Source: Ciona intestinalis (lineage: Eukaryota > Chordata > Ascidiacea > Phlebobranchia > Cionidae). Taken from it: DNA of 64,000 nt. The notes under the pieces are model-generated. The model had not been told where the DNA came from, searched no databases, and was given only the letters and a program-made list of their open reading frames with translations. Shown here one piece after another: positions 1 through 14,100 of the stretch. Both the position numbers and the translations under genes were made by a program. How positions within the stretch are numbered: position 1 is the stretch's first letter; each line of letters starts with the position of its first letter. The stretch covers positions 2,339,056-2,403,055 of the forward strand of contig NC_020174.2 of the NCBI RefSeq assembly GCF_000224145.3, given 5' to 3'.

Positions 1-1
1 T

Positions 2-3000
2 TTAAACCAAACCATCGTAGATAGAAAGAGCTTGTACGATAGAAGGATCACTTTTTGCACCAACTAAAAATTCATCTTTTGTTAATTTCCCATCTTTATT
101 CTGCAAAAAAATAAAGCAAAATAAGAAAGATTCATAATTTTATTTACTTTAAATACATATATAACCATTTTAATGTTGTAATGATAAGCCATAAAAAGGA
201 AACTAAAAAATTCAACAATACCATATTTTAAAATAACTATACTTTTTTTGCTTCTTAAAATAGTCTGTAAAAGGTCGAGTATGAAAAAAAAATTCAATTT
301 GTCCTATTATTTACTATTCTGTTTTACCAATATTCACAAATACAATTCAGACTTCACTTAATATTTTCCATTTTACCATTGTTGTCACACCAGTGTTTGT
401 TATCTTATACAATTTATGTTTTGTTTGTCTTCATACAATACACCGCATACAAAAGGCGTTGTTTAATAACGCTGTCAATCGTTAGCAAAAGAACAATTCT
501 GCCAAAGATAGTCAATATAAATAACTTTACCTTGTCCATCACTTTAAATATTTTTTCCACTCGCTTTTGGGGCGTGTTTTCTTCTGCGGGTAAATTCACA
601 GCATCTCCCTGTGTATTTATGAATATTTAAACAGGCTAATGGAAATAATTGCTTAATCCGAGAATTTGAATGAGAAATTTATTTATTCTATACAAGCCAA
701 GCGTAAGTGAATTAGTTGTAGACCTACTTACCACCATTGCGAAAATAGCTTCAACAATATTTAACATTTCATCTTTGGTAATAAATCCATCATTGTCAAG
801 ATCATATAACTGGAATGCCCCTGAAAATATTTTCTTCTTAACTTTATTACAGTTAGGTGATGATAGGTCTGATATTTAGTGAAGTAATGAACTGGTTGGC
901 TACATAGAACTACTATTTTTAGAATAGGTAATGAAATCTGGGATGACATTGTTAAAGTTAAATTACACCAATAGTTATCAAACATAGGAAAACTTATGGA
1001 TAATGTAATGTGATGAATGCAACAGACAGTTGCTTCGGTTTTTTGTATAGACACATAGAACTGTTTTTCCTTAAAACTAGAGATTGCTAAAACAAATTGT
1101 GTCAGCCTGATCTCATAAACGAGTTACAGGTACCGCTTAAAAATCAACAGAATGCCTGATGTTGGCTACTATATCTATTGCACTAAAAAAAATTAACCTC
1201 ATGCCTACCCGTTTTGTTTTTGTAACACAAAACAGAATGAATAAGAATGAAAAATTACTATGTTTTAGTGTTAAAAAGAATTTGTAATTCTCCATAATAG
1301 TGGATCACTATTTAATATCTGTGTCTGTTTTACACCGAACATGGTGGCTCCATTCGTAACAGTTGCTAAGCAAGTTACAACATGTAGTACTTATAGTACT
1401 TTACTTTGGAAAGTTTGTTTGCCAATATCTAAAATACATACTGGTACACAGACATTCTTGTTTACAATCAATCAAACATGTTATTATGCTATGGTTGGGG
1501 GTTCATTTTCTGTGACTTAATTAGTACTTCGATCTTAGTCTTATAGAAATAAGTTGTCATTTAAGCACATTAGAGTGATTTAATTGATTAATAAAGGTAA
1601 CTAAATTGAAAATTGAAATAAAATACCGCTTGAATAAAAGGTTAATTTAATTATGAAGCCTTTAATATTTTTTGCTTGCTACATTGTATGTTAGATGTGC
1701 TACTAGAAACTATGGCAATAGCATGCAACACTGCACATGGTCACATGAGCAAAATGTTAGGGGTTTCTGGATTGACATAATATGTTTTAGCACCCCAGTT
1801 TTAAATCTAAATGCGAGTGTTTGTATAAGTGGTACAGTCAATGTATTTTGCATTTGCAACTTCAATCAATGAGGTTTTGTTCGTTTGTTGACTATGAATG
1901 TTATTGTATTTCAGTGATATTACCTCAAATTTGTTAAAAAATAACGTTTCCCCAAAAAATTGTCCAAAAAAACACCAAATAAATTTTAATAACATACAGT
2001 GAAGTTTCTCATCCAGGGTTCCACGAGATGTAACACTCAGCGCAATAATAAACTCCTCAAATTCCACTGTACCATCTTTATTATCATCAAATGTTGTAAA
2101 CACCAATTTCGCGAACTTTGCTGAATTTCCCTGCAACAATTTTGGGTATTTTACTTTAGTACAGCCGTACAGGTATGTAAACACATACAGGTATGTAAAT
2201 AACTGTTTGCATTTTAGTATTCACCAAGACAGAAACATAGTTTTTGGGAATAATTATTACTCAAATTTTACAGAAGAGTTACCAAGAAGGCAGTTTTTGA
2301 GAACTGTTTATTTTTAAATGGCTGACAATTTAGACAATCCATTTGTGACCACTGGGTTGGAGGAATTAACGTGAAGCGTACTGCTGAGCCTTGAACCCAT
2401 AACCTGTGTGTTAGAGGCAGGCTCCCCAACCACTGTGCCACGGCATTGGACATAAATGTGGAGTATATACTCCAGCTAATAGTATGGGTTATTAAATAAC
2501 CTGCGGAAAGAATTGACGATAAATTCCTTGAAATTCTTCATATGACAGTTTGCCAGTTGGACAATCATGCAGGAAACCTTTATGCCACTGATGTAGTTCA
2601 GCTTCTGTGACTGAATAACATTTAAAAAGTTAGTTGTATTAAATAACATTGATGAATGGAAACAATCAAGACAAATGGCAGCAGCAATACACAGATAAGC
2701 AGAAATACGGGTAGCTAATGAAGAATCCTCCCCCTATGTATCTGCTAACCACTAACCAATAATTCTAACCCCTCCTATAAGTTACAACCCCTAACTACCA
2801 ACCTCTAACACTTTCCACTAGACTAATCTGTAGTGTACCGAAGGATTCTTCATTAGTGCCCAATGTGGCATATTTCCAAGCAATATTTTTAGAAGGTCTT
2901 AAGCACACTGTAACATTTTAATAAGTTTAATAATTGAATTCAAAACTTACATTTAGTCTGTTTGGTTAATTTCTCTAAAACTTCAGGTTTTAGCTTGCTT

Positions 3001-3014
3001 TTTCTGTTACCCAT
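2..3014 (-). CDS. NCS1: Neuronal calcium sensor 1 / frequenin, complete, 6 exons
   Basis: Small EF-hand calcium sensor that in animals regulates exocytosis, PI4-kinase beta and ion channels at membranes. Exons (minus strand): 2951-3014, 2501-2610, 1998-2130, 732-820, 531-608, 2-100. All have GT-AG borders and the phases join to 573 nt, giving 190 aa, exactly the family length. The protein begins [12 protein letters not shown], so Gly2 is a myristoylation site. EF-hand 1 is degenerate (residues 36-47, with the family's Cys-Pro). EF2 begins at Asp73 ([12 protein letters not shown]), EF3 at about Asp109 ([12 protein letters not shown]) and EF4 at about Asp157 ([12 protein letters not shown]); all three look calcium-competent. 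The segment [14 protein letters not shown] and the C-terminus SIYDGLV are diagnostic of NCS1 rather than recoverin or VILIP. The stop codon is at 2-4, so the 3' UTR lies outside the window. A SINE remnant sits in intron 2. Confidence 0.97.
2318..2448 (-). mobile_element. tRNA-derived SINE, truncated copy
   Basis: Matches the tRNA-like head and middle of the SINE family seen complete at 51487-51796. Visible are GACCACTGGGTTGG, GAGCCTTGAACCCAT and a degraded end CCACGGCATTGG. Diverged, with internal loss; lies in NCS1 intron 2. Confidence 0.7.
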
Positions 3015-3359
3015 GTTTATTCAAATCCACAGTGTCAAATTATGATTGATTTAGTCTATAGTAGGCTGTAAAAAGGAGTTCAAATGTTCAGTTCATAAAA
3101 TAATAAATTAAAAGATAAATAGGAAAAATGAATAACAACATAAAAGTAGCCCATGGGGTGAGTAAATACAACTTTAAAACTCTTAGCCAAACTTTAGATT
3201 ACTGTTACTTTCATACAGTACTTCCTGAATCACTCACTACCACCATAGTTGTCTATGCTACCACTGTGATGCAACCGACTGATGTTTACTTTACACACTA
3301 CACACGGTATTTGCCAAACGGTTAGCTTAGCACTCAATTGCCCCTGTAGATCCTTTTTT

Positions 3360-3745
3360 GCCATAGATCCTTAGGAGAGAGCTGATGCAATCTCTTTCAA
3401 CAGTCACGTGACCGAAAGGCGATCCCATTTACTAGTGTAGTCAATGGAATCCAGGGCGTTTTATGTAGGTTTTCCTCGTTTTTTTGACTCAATTTAGAGT
3501 TACAGGGAAAACCATTTCCAAATATGTACACACATATATATATATTTCGAAATATATATATTTAAGCATTAACCTACAAACAACTGAACGGGCATTAACT
3601 GGAAGAGTTGGTGTAGTTTAATATAAAACAGCCAAATCTTCTTATTCCCACTGTGCGCCTACCTTTTACAATGGAGACAAAGCTAAATGGGGACGGTTGG
3701 TCACGTGGCTTAAAAAAGAGTACTTCACGATTTTGGGTAGTTGTG
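3360..3745. repeat. Dispersed repeat family R1, copy 1
   Basis: About 385 bp that aligns over its length with 32455-32885. Shared blocks include TAGTCAATGGA, the TTTTTTGACT run, GTTGGTGTAGTTT, and the block ending ATGGGGACGG. Both copies carry GTCACGTG near one end; this copy has a second GTCACGTG near 3402. The interior has TA-rich spacers of variable length. No open reading frame is conserved between copies, so it looks like a non-autonomous element. Confidence 0.6.
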
Positions 3746-3888
3746 GTTTAAAAGTAATGATAATGGAGACATTTCTTGTCTCATATTTCCAAATATCCAT
3801 CATAGAATCTATATGACCTAATATTATTTATACTTCGTTCTCGTTCACACAATTCGACCTATTTGGCTGACTCTTCGTATCGTGTGAG

Positions 3889-4105
3889 TTGTCATTGCTA
3901 AACAAAGTTAGAACTGTTATTTTATCACTGTTGTAATTATACTATTTAAAAAAGGCATGCAGAATAGGTTGAATAAGTAGTCACGCCCGACGTTGGTCAT
4001 GCCCACTGCTGCAACCTATATGGCTATATATACCGTCGAATACGAATCAACAATAAAGATATAGTCAGATACTTTTCAAGCCATTGTCAAACCTACTATA
4101 ATATT
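3889..4105. repeat. LTR-like repeat, copy 1
   Basis: Aligns with 28222-28412. Shared blocks include AGAACTGTTATTTTATCACTG, TGCCCACTGCTGCAACCT, TATATATACCGTCG, ACGAATCAACAATAAA and a CATTGTC(T/A)AACCT block. A TATA-like run followed by AATAAA suits an LTR promoter plus poly(A) region, but the ends are not defined and no target-site duplication was found. Confidence 0.45.
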
Positions 4106-5147
4106 GTATCAGTATTTATATAATCATGTTAAATGTAAAAAAATGCCTCCGATGCTATCAATATTACCTGAACTACTACAATAAACAGTAAATAAAGACC
4201 CACGATCAGTGGAAATACTAATTTATTTATTTAGTAACGAGTTCTACATCAATAAGTACACAAAAAAATTATTTACCACACAAGGCACTGAGTGTACAAT
4301 CAATGTATATAACTACTTAGTTATATATACATTGGTACAATCTAACTGACAGGAAAGCCCGCCATTACAAATCTGACTTCAGTTTTTACTATGAAATCAT
4401 CATAAAAATGCAATTGATTCTGTTTTATGGTGCACCACAGACTTATCAAACATAAAATGAAGGAATGTCATTATAAAATCAAGAAAAATAATGTTCCACC
4501 TTAAAAATTATTAGTTAGTAAATGAGAAGTTTCACTTTGATTGAAAATTTAGAGAAAAACAATAATATTAATTACTGAACCTAATTTCATTGAAACTGTA
4601 CAAACACATGTTAATACGTCTACAATAGCTACATCTATTCTAATAGAGATGATTTACACATTTTTGCATTGTCATGTGATATCAAACGCAATGTGTGAGG
4701 AATCATGGAAAAGATTGGATCATAAAATGAAGAAGTCTTGATTATTGGTCTTGGTATGATGCAAACATTAAAAGAGAATACTTTGTGATTTAAACGTTTC
4801 CAGAAAATTCAAATTCACAATGTCATTATTTTAAGTGCTTAAGCAACATTGAGAAGCGAGAAAACCACAGTTATAGAAATGAAAAATTAAGGTAATAAAG
4901 CTGGTGTGCATATCTATTGCTTATAACAAGTGACTATGCAGTAATTGTAATGAAATGCAATACATGGGGTGCAACTAATAATGATTTCTATACAAAACAA
5001 AGTTTAGTGCAATCCTGTCATAAAAAGCTGTACATACAAAATTGCAATAAAGTTGGTGTTCTGTCATGTGGAGGAAAAATGAAAAAAAATTGTGTGAAGA
5101 AAAATGCAATGAAGATATTAAACACGACATCAATAGTTGTGGGCAAG

Positions 5148-8100
5148 TTATTCATCTTTTGTCTTCTTCTTTTTTTTATTTTTCTTTCCAAGTACTTTCA
5201 TCAAACCTTTACTCATGTAGTATGGCTTTTCTTCAGTACCATCGTTACGCTCGAGATCTTCCACTAAACATACATATGATACAAAGCAAGCAATCTAACA
5301 GTATAAGTTTGAAAATTCAGAGAACCCACTATGGACCATAGGCACCAAATCTGGGGTGGCAGGGGAGATACACCTCCCCTAGTTATTTCTGCATTGCATA
5401 ATCAGTAAACATTGGAATCAAATTCTATCCCTGCCTCCGCTGTATTTTATAAAGCTTGGAGCCTATGCTGCAGAACAGCCCTTTAGTGTCTTGCCCAAGG
5501 TCACAAAAGCCAACAGTCATAGCACCCCTAAGCCTTGAACATGTAACGTATGGGTTAAACTGGTTACATGTTCTTTGTCCCATGGCGCTGCACTATTTGA
5601 ATTGTTTAAAAGAGTTTAACATATGCACCAATAGGCAATAGTACTTACAGAAACAGAGGAAAATCGTATCAACGGCCATCGCAAATGTGTTGAAGAATCC
5701 AGATGCCACAAAATAAGCGGCGATTGAAATAATCTAAAGATAACACATAGTTAGAACAATCAAGATAATCATAAGAGTTTTTTTCCTGGCTTACACATTC
5801 CATTTAATTTGCTACACTTACAATTACAGTCAGTTTTTTTTTATTTTGGGACATTTTTCAAAAATAGCTTAAAGCCCACATAACCAAGCATGGAATAAAA
5901 ACGAATTAGTTTATATTTTTCCACTTACAATAATTGGCATCCAGTAATAATTGAGCGATGGTGCAAAGATTTGAAGTGAGATGAACTTATCAGTGAAGAA
6001 TGCCCAAGCAAGAGCTCCCATGCCTACGGTAACTATCAATTTACCTGAAAGAACAAATGTATATTTAACATAGGCGTCGCATTTTTACATATTAGACATT
6101 TTATTTGATATACATTATATTTATTTTATATATTAGGCGTCACATAGGCATCACATTTTTACATATTAACAAGGCTCTAAGTCATCAAACTTAATGAAAT
6201 TCATTAAATAGTGTACAAACAAAAATGAATAAATAATAATACTTATTTGAGCCATGTGCAGGGCAACAACAGTCGTAATCACTCTGCTTTGTTTTATACA
6301 CCTCGTACCCACTTACCAGTTACTATATAACTTTGTAGGCAAATATTTTGCTAAATTATATAACAATCATCACAGCTTACCAATAAACAGAATGAAGTCG
6401 GTAACTTTATCAAGGACAGCTACTCGAATAATATTTCGCATAAGCAGTTTAAACGCTTCTTTAGCCGACCAACAAAAGTGTTTTCCATACACAGCAATCT
6501 AAGAATAAAGGCGTAAATAAATTTGTATAAAAATTAGTCTATTTTCACAAAACTAAACACACAACAAGTTCTAAAGGGAAAACATGGTTTTGGTGCTGTT
6601 TTTAGTTTAGAATAATTTTGGCGGAATCGGCCTAAAACTTTGGTTCCCCTGGCAAGTCTCGCTGTAGAACCTCACAGATATAAAATAAAATGAATCATAT
6701 GAATGTCGAAGTCCTAATTAAAATATAACATATAGTAGAGTGGGGAAAGATGGGACACCTGTTTATTCTATTTCTTGTTCAATTTGGTAGTATTCAAAGA
6801 ACATTCTAAGAAATATAAAACCGCATCCTATAAAACCATATAGGGTATTTGGATATTATGTGCTAAAGGTGTCCCATCTCCCCCCATCCTACTACATTTT
6901 GAATAAAAAAGATATTTAACACACAAAACGCTTAAGTTTTGAATCCTTTAATCTATTTTCAACCAACCGGTCACAATATAATTATAGTTTCTACAATGTG
7001 TGTGTGGCTGTAAACAGGAAGCCAGTGTTGCAACTAAGCGATAGTTAACAATCAAAGATGACAAGCCCTAAATAAATCTTGCAACTACAAGCATAGGTAT
7101 ATTACATTGTTTATTTAAATTATGGATTTACATTTTTTTTGCAAAATGAAAAATAAATTCCACCGCATTAAACAATAAAAATAAATTCTTTTTGTAATTT
7201 GTTTTCAAATAAACTTTATTAAAAAAATTCTTTCTACCGATTTCATGGTCCAACTTCTAAAACATAATGAAATAAGTATCAACTTAAGAAATTTAGTTTT
7301 AATTTTAAGTCGTATTTAAAGTTAACAATATGTAAACTTATGCTCTACTTACCATGATGTAAGCATTTCTGTTCAAAAACTTGAGAAACTTTTCCAAACA
7401 CCAAAAACAACATTTGAGACACTTGAGCACAAACTTTGCCACTTTGTTTTCAGCTGCCTTTAGTTTATTATCAGCATATTCAAGCAGAATACGAATAATT
7501 TGTACGATGGCAATTATCAGCGAACCAAATGCCAGTGAACCAGTATGGTATCTGTTTAAAATATGTAAAGTAGGTTAGGGCAAGATAGTTTATGTCATTA
7601 TTCTGCTTTATCATTAATTTGGTAGTAAACAAAGAATATTAACAGAATTATATAACAGTACCCCTGTAACTACAAAAAGGGCATTGAAAAACAGAAGTGA
7701 CAATGTGACATATTATGTTTTAGGAACCAAATTTTAAATCTATAACAGCTTTCACCATACAGGTGTCTAAATAAACAAGCAGAGCTAAATTAATCAATGA
7801 GGTTCCTTATGTTTGACGACTATGTGTATAACTCTATTTTAACAATGCCATTCCAAATTTTACTAAAAAATTTAAAAAAATATAAAAAAACTACATGCTT
7901 GCCTAGATTTTCATAGTTTTAAAACATTTATTGTAATAGAGTTAAAAAAACCTTAGTGCTCTTCCAAAACTTGAATACAATGGTAGGAGAGGAATATCCT
8001 GTGGTTTCTTCCATGCCCAGTAATAAGATGCAAACGCCCCTGTGTGTTTTATACCATTGATCATATGAGAACAAAATAAAGTATAGAAACTGTGTACAAC

Positions 8101-11100
8101 TTCGTAAAAGTATTTTTGCTTAATTTGCAAAAAGAAAAAAATAATAATATTTAATAGGTCATTTTGACTTATTTGATTTTGCATACAACTTACAAAATAC
8201 CAACATGTTATGTTTAAGATGATAGAAAGATTCAGAAACTCAATATATTACAACAACATTTAACGCATAGGAAGCATAATTTGTGACCTGTTACCTGCTA
8301 AAGTGCATTGTCCCAATGCAAGTACCCAGTTTACAATCCAAAGCATACCAAACACTGCAACTACTTGCAACCAAATCACGTTGTTGTGGAAGCTGAAATA
8401 ATTATAAATATTACGTTTTAAAAGCGGAAAAAATCAATTTTTCTTTACTGAAATAGCACATAAATTCTTTGTTTGGAAGTTTAACTTGGAAATAATTAAA
8501 CATAAATGGTTCTTTGTTTGTCTGCTGGGTGTAGCGACCACGCTTATTTCTTTCAATTAAATGTAAATATGTTTTTAAATGTAAGCGTGTTATTTTAACA
8601 ACTGTTGTTTTGTTGCTTTATCCTGTCTTTTCGTTTTATACAGTTTTTAAATGACGCAACTATAGTTAAAGAAACAATAAAACTTTTTCTTATTATATTT
8701 GTGTTACAGATTGAATTAGGATTTTAAAATACTACAGAACTCAACCCACATATTAACAGAAATAATAAAATGTTAAAAAAAATTTCATACATATATATAA
8801 AAACGAAGATGAAACTAACACATCTTAGTCAAATGAAAAAAACATTGTTTTACAATCCTATAAGAAAGTTAACAACAAGTCTGAAATAACTTACATGGAT
8901 GTCCCGCCATATTTAACAAACACACATGACACTGCATCATTTAAATAATATTGATGAGTTGAATTCGACCATTCCTATGATGTAGAAAATGTACTTTAAA
9001 TATTATGTATAGTAGAATGGGAAAGATGGGACACCTTTTTATTCTATTTTCTCTTCAATTTAGTAGTTAATAAAAACAGAATTAAAACTGTATCCTAACG
9101 ACTCTCGTAGACTGTTGTTAATTGTTTAAAACAGGAACAGGATATTTGAATATTATGTGCTAAAAGTGTCCCGCCTTCCCACATCCTATTATACTGTAAT
9201 AGACTTTGTAAGTGGCTAAGGGAACCAAAATAAATTTATCCCATACTCACATTGATGTTACAGGCCTGACCAGTTGTTGAATTTGTGAGGTTTCTTGAGT
9301 CAATGACTTGGTAAACGGGACTTCCTGATGAAGCAAGGAAGAGAGCCGTTGCCGCCCAGAACGATATCACGATAAGAACGAGGATAAAGGTCACTAGAGG
9401 GTAAAAGAGAGTACTGATCATCCAACCTATTGCTCTGTAATAAAAAAATTAAAAGGGTCAGGAGAACATATATTGACAAAGTACTTTTTATTAGTTAAAT
9501 AAATAAAATTTTACAGAAAAAAGAATTACAATTTTTTTACAGATTTTTAATTCAATACATAAAATATTACATATTTTCAATTAATTGCATTAAATATTCG
9601 ATTTTGATACTAGGTTTGTTCTGCCACATTTGCTTTAGAATGCAGAACCAATAAATTACGCCATTGTGCACTTTTCTGGAATAATTTTTTTCAACTCACA
9701 TACAACTCCAGACAAATTAACCAATATATACAGAACGTTCTTACAAGCTACAACTTCAAAGTACAGTTCAATTTATAATATAATATTTAAAACATTTTTT
9801 TTAAGAAACTTAGGCAGTACATACTTGCTTGATTGCCTGATAATTTGAATTGCAATTTGGATTCTTTTTCTCAGGAAAATTATCACAAGTATTAGAATTG
9901 CATCAACAATTGCAAGTATGATGACTGAAATGTATTACAAGAAAGGTCAATGAGTTAAATCGATGTCAATGTAAAAATCTAATAAAAAAGTCTAGATATT
10001 TATAATACAAAGACAGGGATTTTTAATGTAATGGCACAATGCATAAGAGTTAAACACATTGTCAAGTCAAGTGATTTATTAAAACCAGCCCATCTGTAAG
10101 AGTTTTCATTTATAATACAATATTTTTCAATTACACTAATCCGTAATATTTGTTAACTTTTTAATGTTGTACTTTATGGTAAAAAAACTTTTAATTTTTG
10201 ATCATATTATCACTATTGACCATATTGACTTATCTTGTTTTTAACAATTAACCAGGATTTTATTTGTTTATTAAATGGGACAATAAAAGAGAATGGTCAC
10301 CATCTCAATTCCTAAATAAATAAAAAAAAAGAAAAACTCACGGAATGCAAGCCATGTATCTTGTAAAGCAAGGTATGTGGAGAGATTAGTTGTGAAACCA
10401 ACAGATATGATAGAAGTTTTAGAACCAGCAACTGTTTTCAATTTCTGTTGGCATGAATTAAAATATAACGCGTCATAAACATATTGTATTGCTCTCTTTT
10501 AATATTAATTTTTTTGAGGTAAAAACGACATTAAATACTTTTTCTGTAAAAAAATGCTCATCAAATAAATAGATATAATATTACAGAAAAAACATTACAA
10601 CTAGCAGATTTTCAATTAAATGGATAAAATACTACAAAAGTTAGATATGAAACATTAAAGTTCAAACAAGAATCAATACTTACGTTCCATTCGTCATAGC
10701 AATACCAGACACCAAAAGATAGAACACCGATAATACCAAGCAACGTCACCCATACCATTACACCAGCAACCCATCTCATTATAACAATCCAAAGAAAAGC
10801 AACAATTGCAGTAATACCCAACATTCTGTAAAATGAATAAATGAATGTAACTTATATTTAACATTACTCACTTATTGGCTATTTTCGTACTGTGTATTGA
10901 TGTACATGCGGTCTTTGGCCTTCGTTTTAGTAAAGGTGACAAATTAAATTATACTACGAAATGCTAATAAATTTTTTTAAGTATTCGTTTTTTTATAATT
11001 TTCTCTTTTAATTTATTTTCTTTGTAAGGAATCCCTATAAGCTATAGCCTATGTATTTTGTATGAATAAGGTCGTACAGCCAAACACAACAGAGAACCGG

Positions 11101-14100
11101 GGTTTAGGCCACAGTTGACCCATTCGTTACCAATAACTCAGCTCAATACTTTAAATTAGTTAATATATTACCCCAAAAGCCAGTACCACGAAACCGTCAA
11201 GTCAGCAAAGATTTTTTCTGCAATAGCACGCGCTTCAAGATAAAGTTTAATAGGTGCAGTACCATCAAGCAAACTTTGTCCGGTTATAGTTTGGTTGTTG
11301 GAATCCTAAAATAACAAATAAAAAACTTAATCAACAAGTTTTAAGGAAATGGTTATATGTATATACTCAAGGTTACACAGTACACTTTTGTAGTATAGTG
11401 GGGTGGGGGAAGATGGGACACCTTTTCATTTTTTTCTTGTCCCATTTGGTAGAATTATAAAACTGTATTGTATCCACCTAACTCCCATAGATCTTAAGTA
11501 ATTGTTTAAAACATGATCAGGATATTTTGATAATATGTGTTATGCGTGTTCCGTTTTCCCCCACCCTACTATAAAGTGGTCACAGAATACAATATCATTT
11601 AAACCTTTAACCAATATGTGATTAAATACATAAGGTCTAAACTTGTAGTTATAGGTGCAGCAACCATGCTTTTTTCTGTAACATGTTTTAACAATTGCTA
11701 TTTTTGTTGTTATATCCGTTTTTTTCTTTTCAAATATTTTTTAATCTTGATATCATAATCGAAGCGATAAATAAAGTTACCAATATCAATTCATAATTAT
11801 TATATTAAGTTATCACAAAGCAGACACAAAACAGACATTTTCATTGTATTGTTGGGATGTTACCTTACCAGCATATTTCAAAAACAAAACTGTACAAGTT
11901 TGTAAAATAAAGGCCATTGTTTTCAATTTATATTTAAGTTTTATAATTTTGTGTGTAAGTTTATCAATTCCAAACACACTAATTTGTTAACTCTTACCAC
12001 AAGTGTTGCATTCAATGAATTACCAGCTGAATCAAGACTTTCAGCTGCAAAACTGACAAGATCCGTAGCAACCCTTGGTATACAGCGACCAACAACAGGG
12101 GAGAATGGTAAGTAATATGGAGCGCATTTCCCCGAGTTCATAATGGCTTGGATATCCTTTAAATGTTGTAAATAGAATGTTACAATGGTGCTGAAGCTGT
12201 GATTGGTAAAGTAGACAGGCTAACGCTAGAATTTTCTACACTGCATTTTTACGCAACCATATTTTGTAACTACTACTGTATATCCTGCTATTGAATGAAA
12301 CTTGCATTATTCTCAAATGGAGAGAAAATAAAAGTTGGTAATAGAGGGGTGTTCTGACTTCTGTTCGGACATCGCATGCTGGCTTATGAGTTACCACACA
12401 TGTCACTTTGTGGTTGATTTTTTTATCTCTATAGAATATTTTATCTCTATATTTAGATAACCAATTGATCACTTAGTTGGAGCAATTAACAGGAAGCATT
12501 TTACACAAGAACACATACACGATACACCCAAAATGGTAGCAGCGACGAGCCTTAAACTGGTAACTTCTGGGTTAGATACAGGCACGCCAATCATTATGTC
12601 ATGGCACAGGACCATTAAGAGTTCACCTATGACTTACCATTCCATCATTTACATAAGCATCCCTTGCATTGAAGCCATAAGTGCAAATATATTTATTCCA
12701 ATCCAAGAAATAAGTTGTGTTAGCTGCTGTTGCTATTTGTTCCCTGGTGGCACCAGCAGATGCTGTATTGATAGCTAATTCCAACTTTGCCACGTCAGGT
12801 AGATATGTCCAGTAAGTGTCAGGGCACGATGATACACATATCTGAACAGTAAGGAAAAAGGTAATATTTGCAATTTTTCATTTAAAAATTGTTGTGTTTT
12901 TTTTATTTTACAAGTGACCAAAATATACATAAATTTAGTTTAAAAAGAAGTAAAAAATGTGTGACATTGGTTTCTACGGTACTCTAAACCCTAAGGATTT
13001 TAATTTTAAAACTATAAATTGGGTAGTTTAACCATTCCAACCCTCACCAGATTTATTTAACTTTATTAACTTAATAAATATACCTGTGTTGTTTGACATT
13101 GAAAGTTGATTAAAGTTGCAGCACTCGCACATTTAGTGATATCAAAATAGAACAGGTTGCTTTTACCCCTGCCAAGAAATACAAATTTAAAACAATTTAT
13201 TAAAATTTATAAATGGTTACAACTGTATTACTTAAATTATTTATTAATTTTTAAATGGTTGAGATTCTATTATTTAGTATGATTTTTAAATGCATATAAC
13301 TTTATAATTTTGAAATAGTCATAATGCTATTATTTAGTATAATTTTTAATTGGTTATGATTTTATTATTTATTGCATTTTTAAATGGCTTGGTAATATAA
13401 CAATCTAAAAAATGGTGCATATACAAGATACATAGCATAACAATCAAACCTTAAATCGAGATCTCCATAATTCAAGCCACATATTCTACCCTGGTTGTCA
13501 GTTGGAAAAAGTAGAATAACAGGGTCACCATTCAACCAAGCTGCAACATATTACAACACTATTAATTATATACTATTTCTTATGCAACACTGTTGATATG
13601 TATTAACTTTTCAACATAAATTGTGCAAAATTAAGGAAACATACAAACGAAAAATCATAATCTGTGTATAGTTTTTTGTTCAGAAGCTGTTTTTTTTTTT
13701 GAAATTTGTTATGCCCCATTTTTTTATCTAAAGAATATAAAATGAATAAATAAGAAGTTGTTTTGCCTTTTAATTTTATATCAGTTTGGTAAAATTAAAA
13801 AAATGAACATTTTTTAAGTAATATAATTTTGAAATGACCATTTTTTTAGCAGATTTTAAAATGAACATTTTTTTAGCAGACGAACTTGTAACACTGGCAG
13901 ATCAATATACATGTTTCAAAAATATTATTCTAGCCAATCCCTTATTTTTCTGTTGTTGTTATTTACTTTATTTACAATCTGCCTATCATGTTAACCTATT
14001 TCCCAGAGCATATATTCCACTATGATTTTCTTAACACATAAAATCGCTATTTTCAATGATCAAAAGTTTCAAAGTAACTATACAATTAAGTAGGCCTGGT

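Larger units (their letters stand above)
3015..5147. other. Intergenic: NCS1 5' flank and SLC44 3' flank, repeat-rich
   Basis: No coding exon is visible. It holds the upstream region of NCS1, a dispersed repeat copy (3360-3745), an LTR-like repeat copy (3889-4105), and AT-rich sequence that should include the SLC44 3' UTR. A reverse-strand AATAAA occurs near 4225 (TTTATTTATT on the plus strand), a possible poly(A) signal. The 116-codon open frame at 4917-5267 is antisense to the last SLC44 exon. Confidence 0.6.

Noticed and set aside
2268..2453. 61-codon minus-strand frame in NCS1 intron 2
   Set aside because: Falls in a SINE remnant; the translated text recurs wherever the SINE does.
4917..5267. 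116-codon open frame on the plus strand
   Set aside because: Antisense to the SLC44 last exon and 3' UTR; composition Lys/Asn/Phe-rich with no domain.
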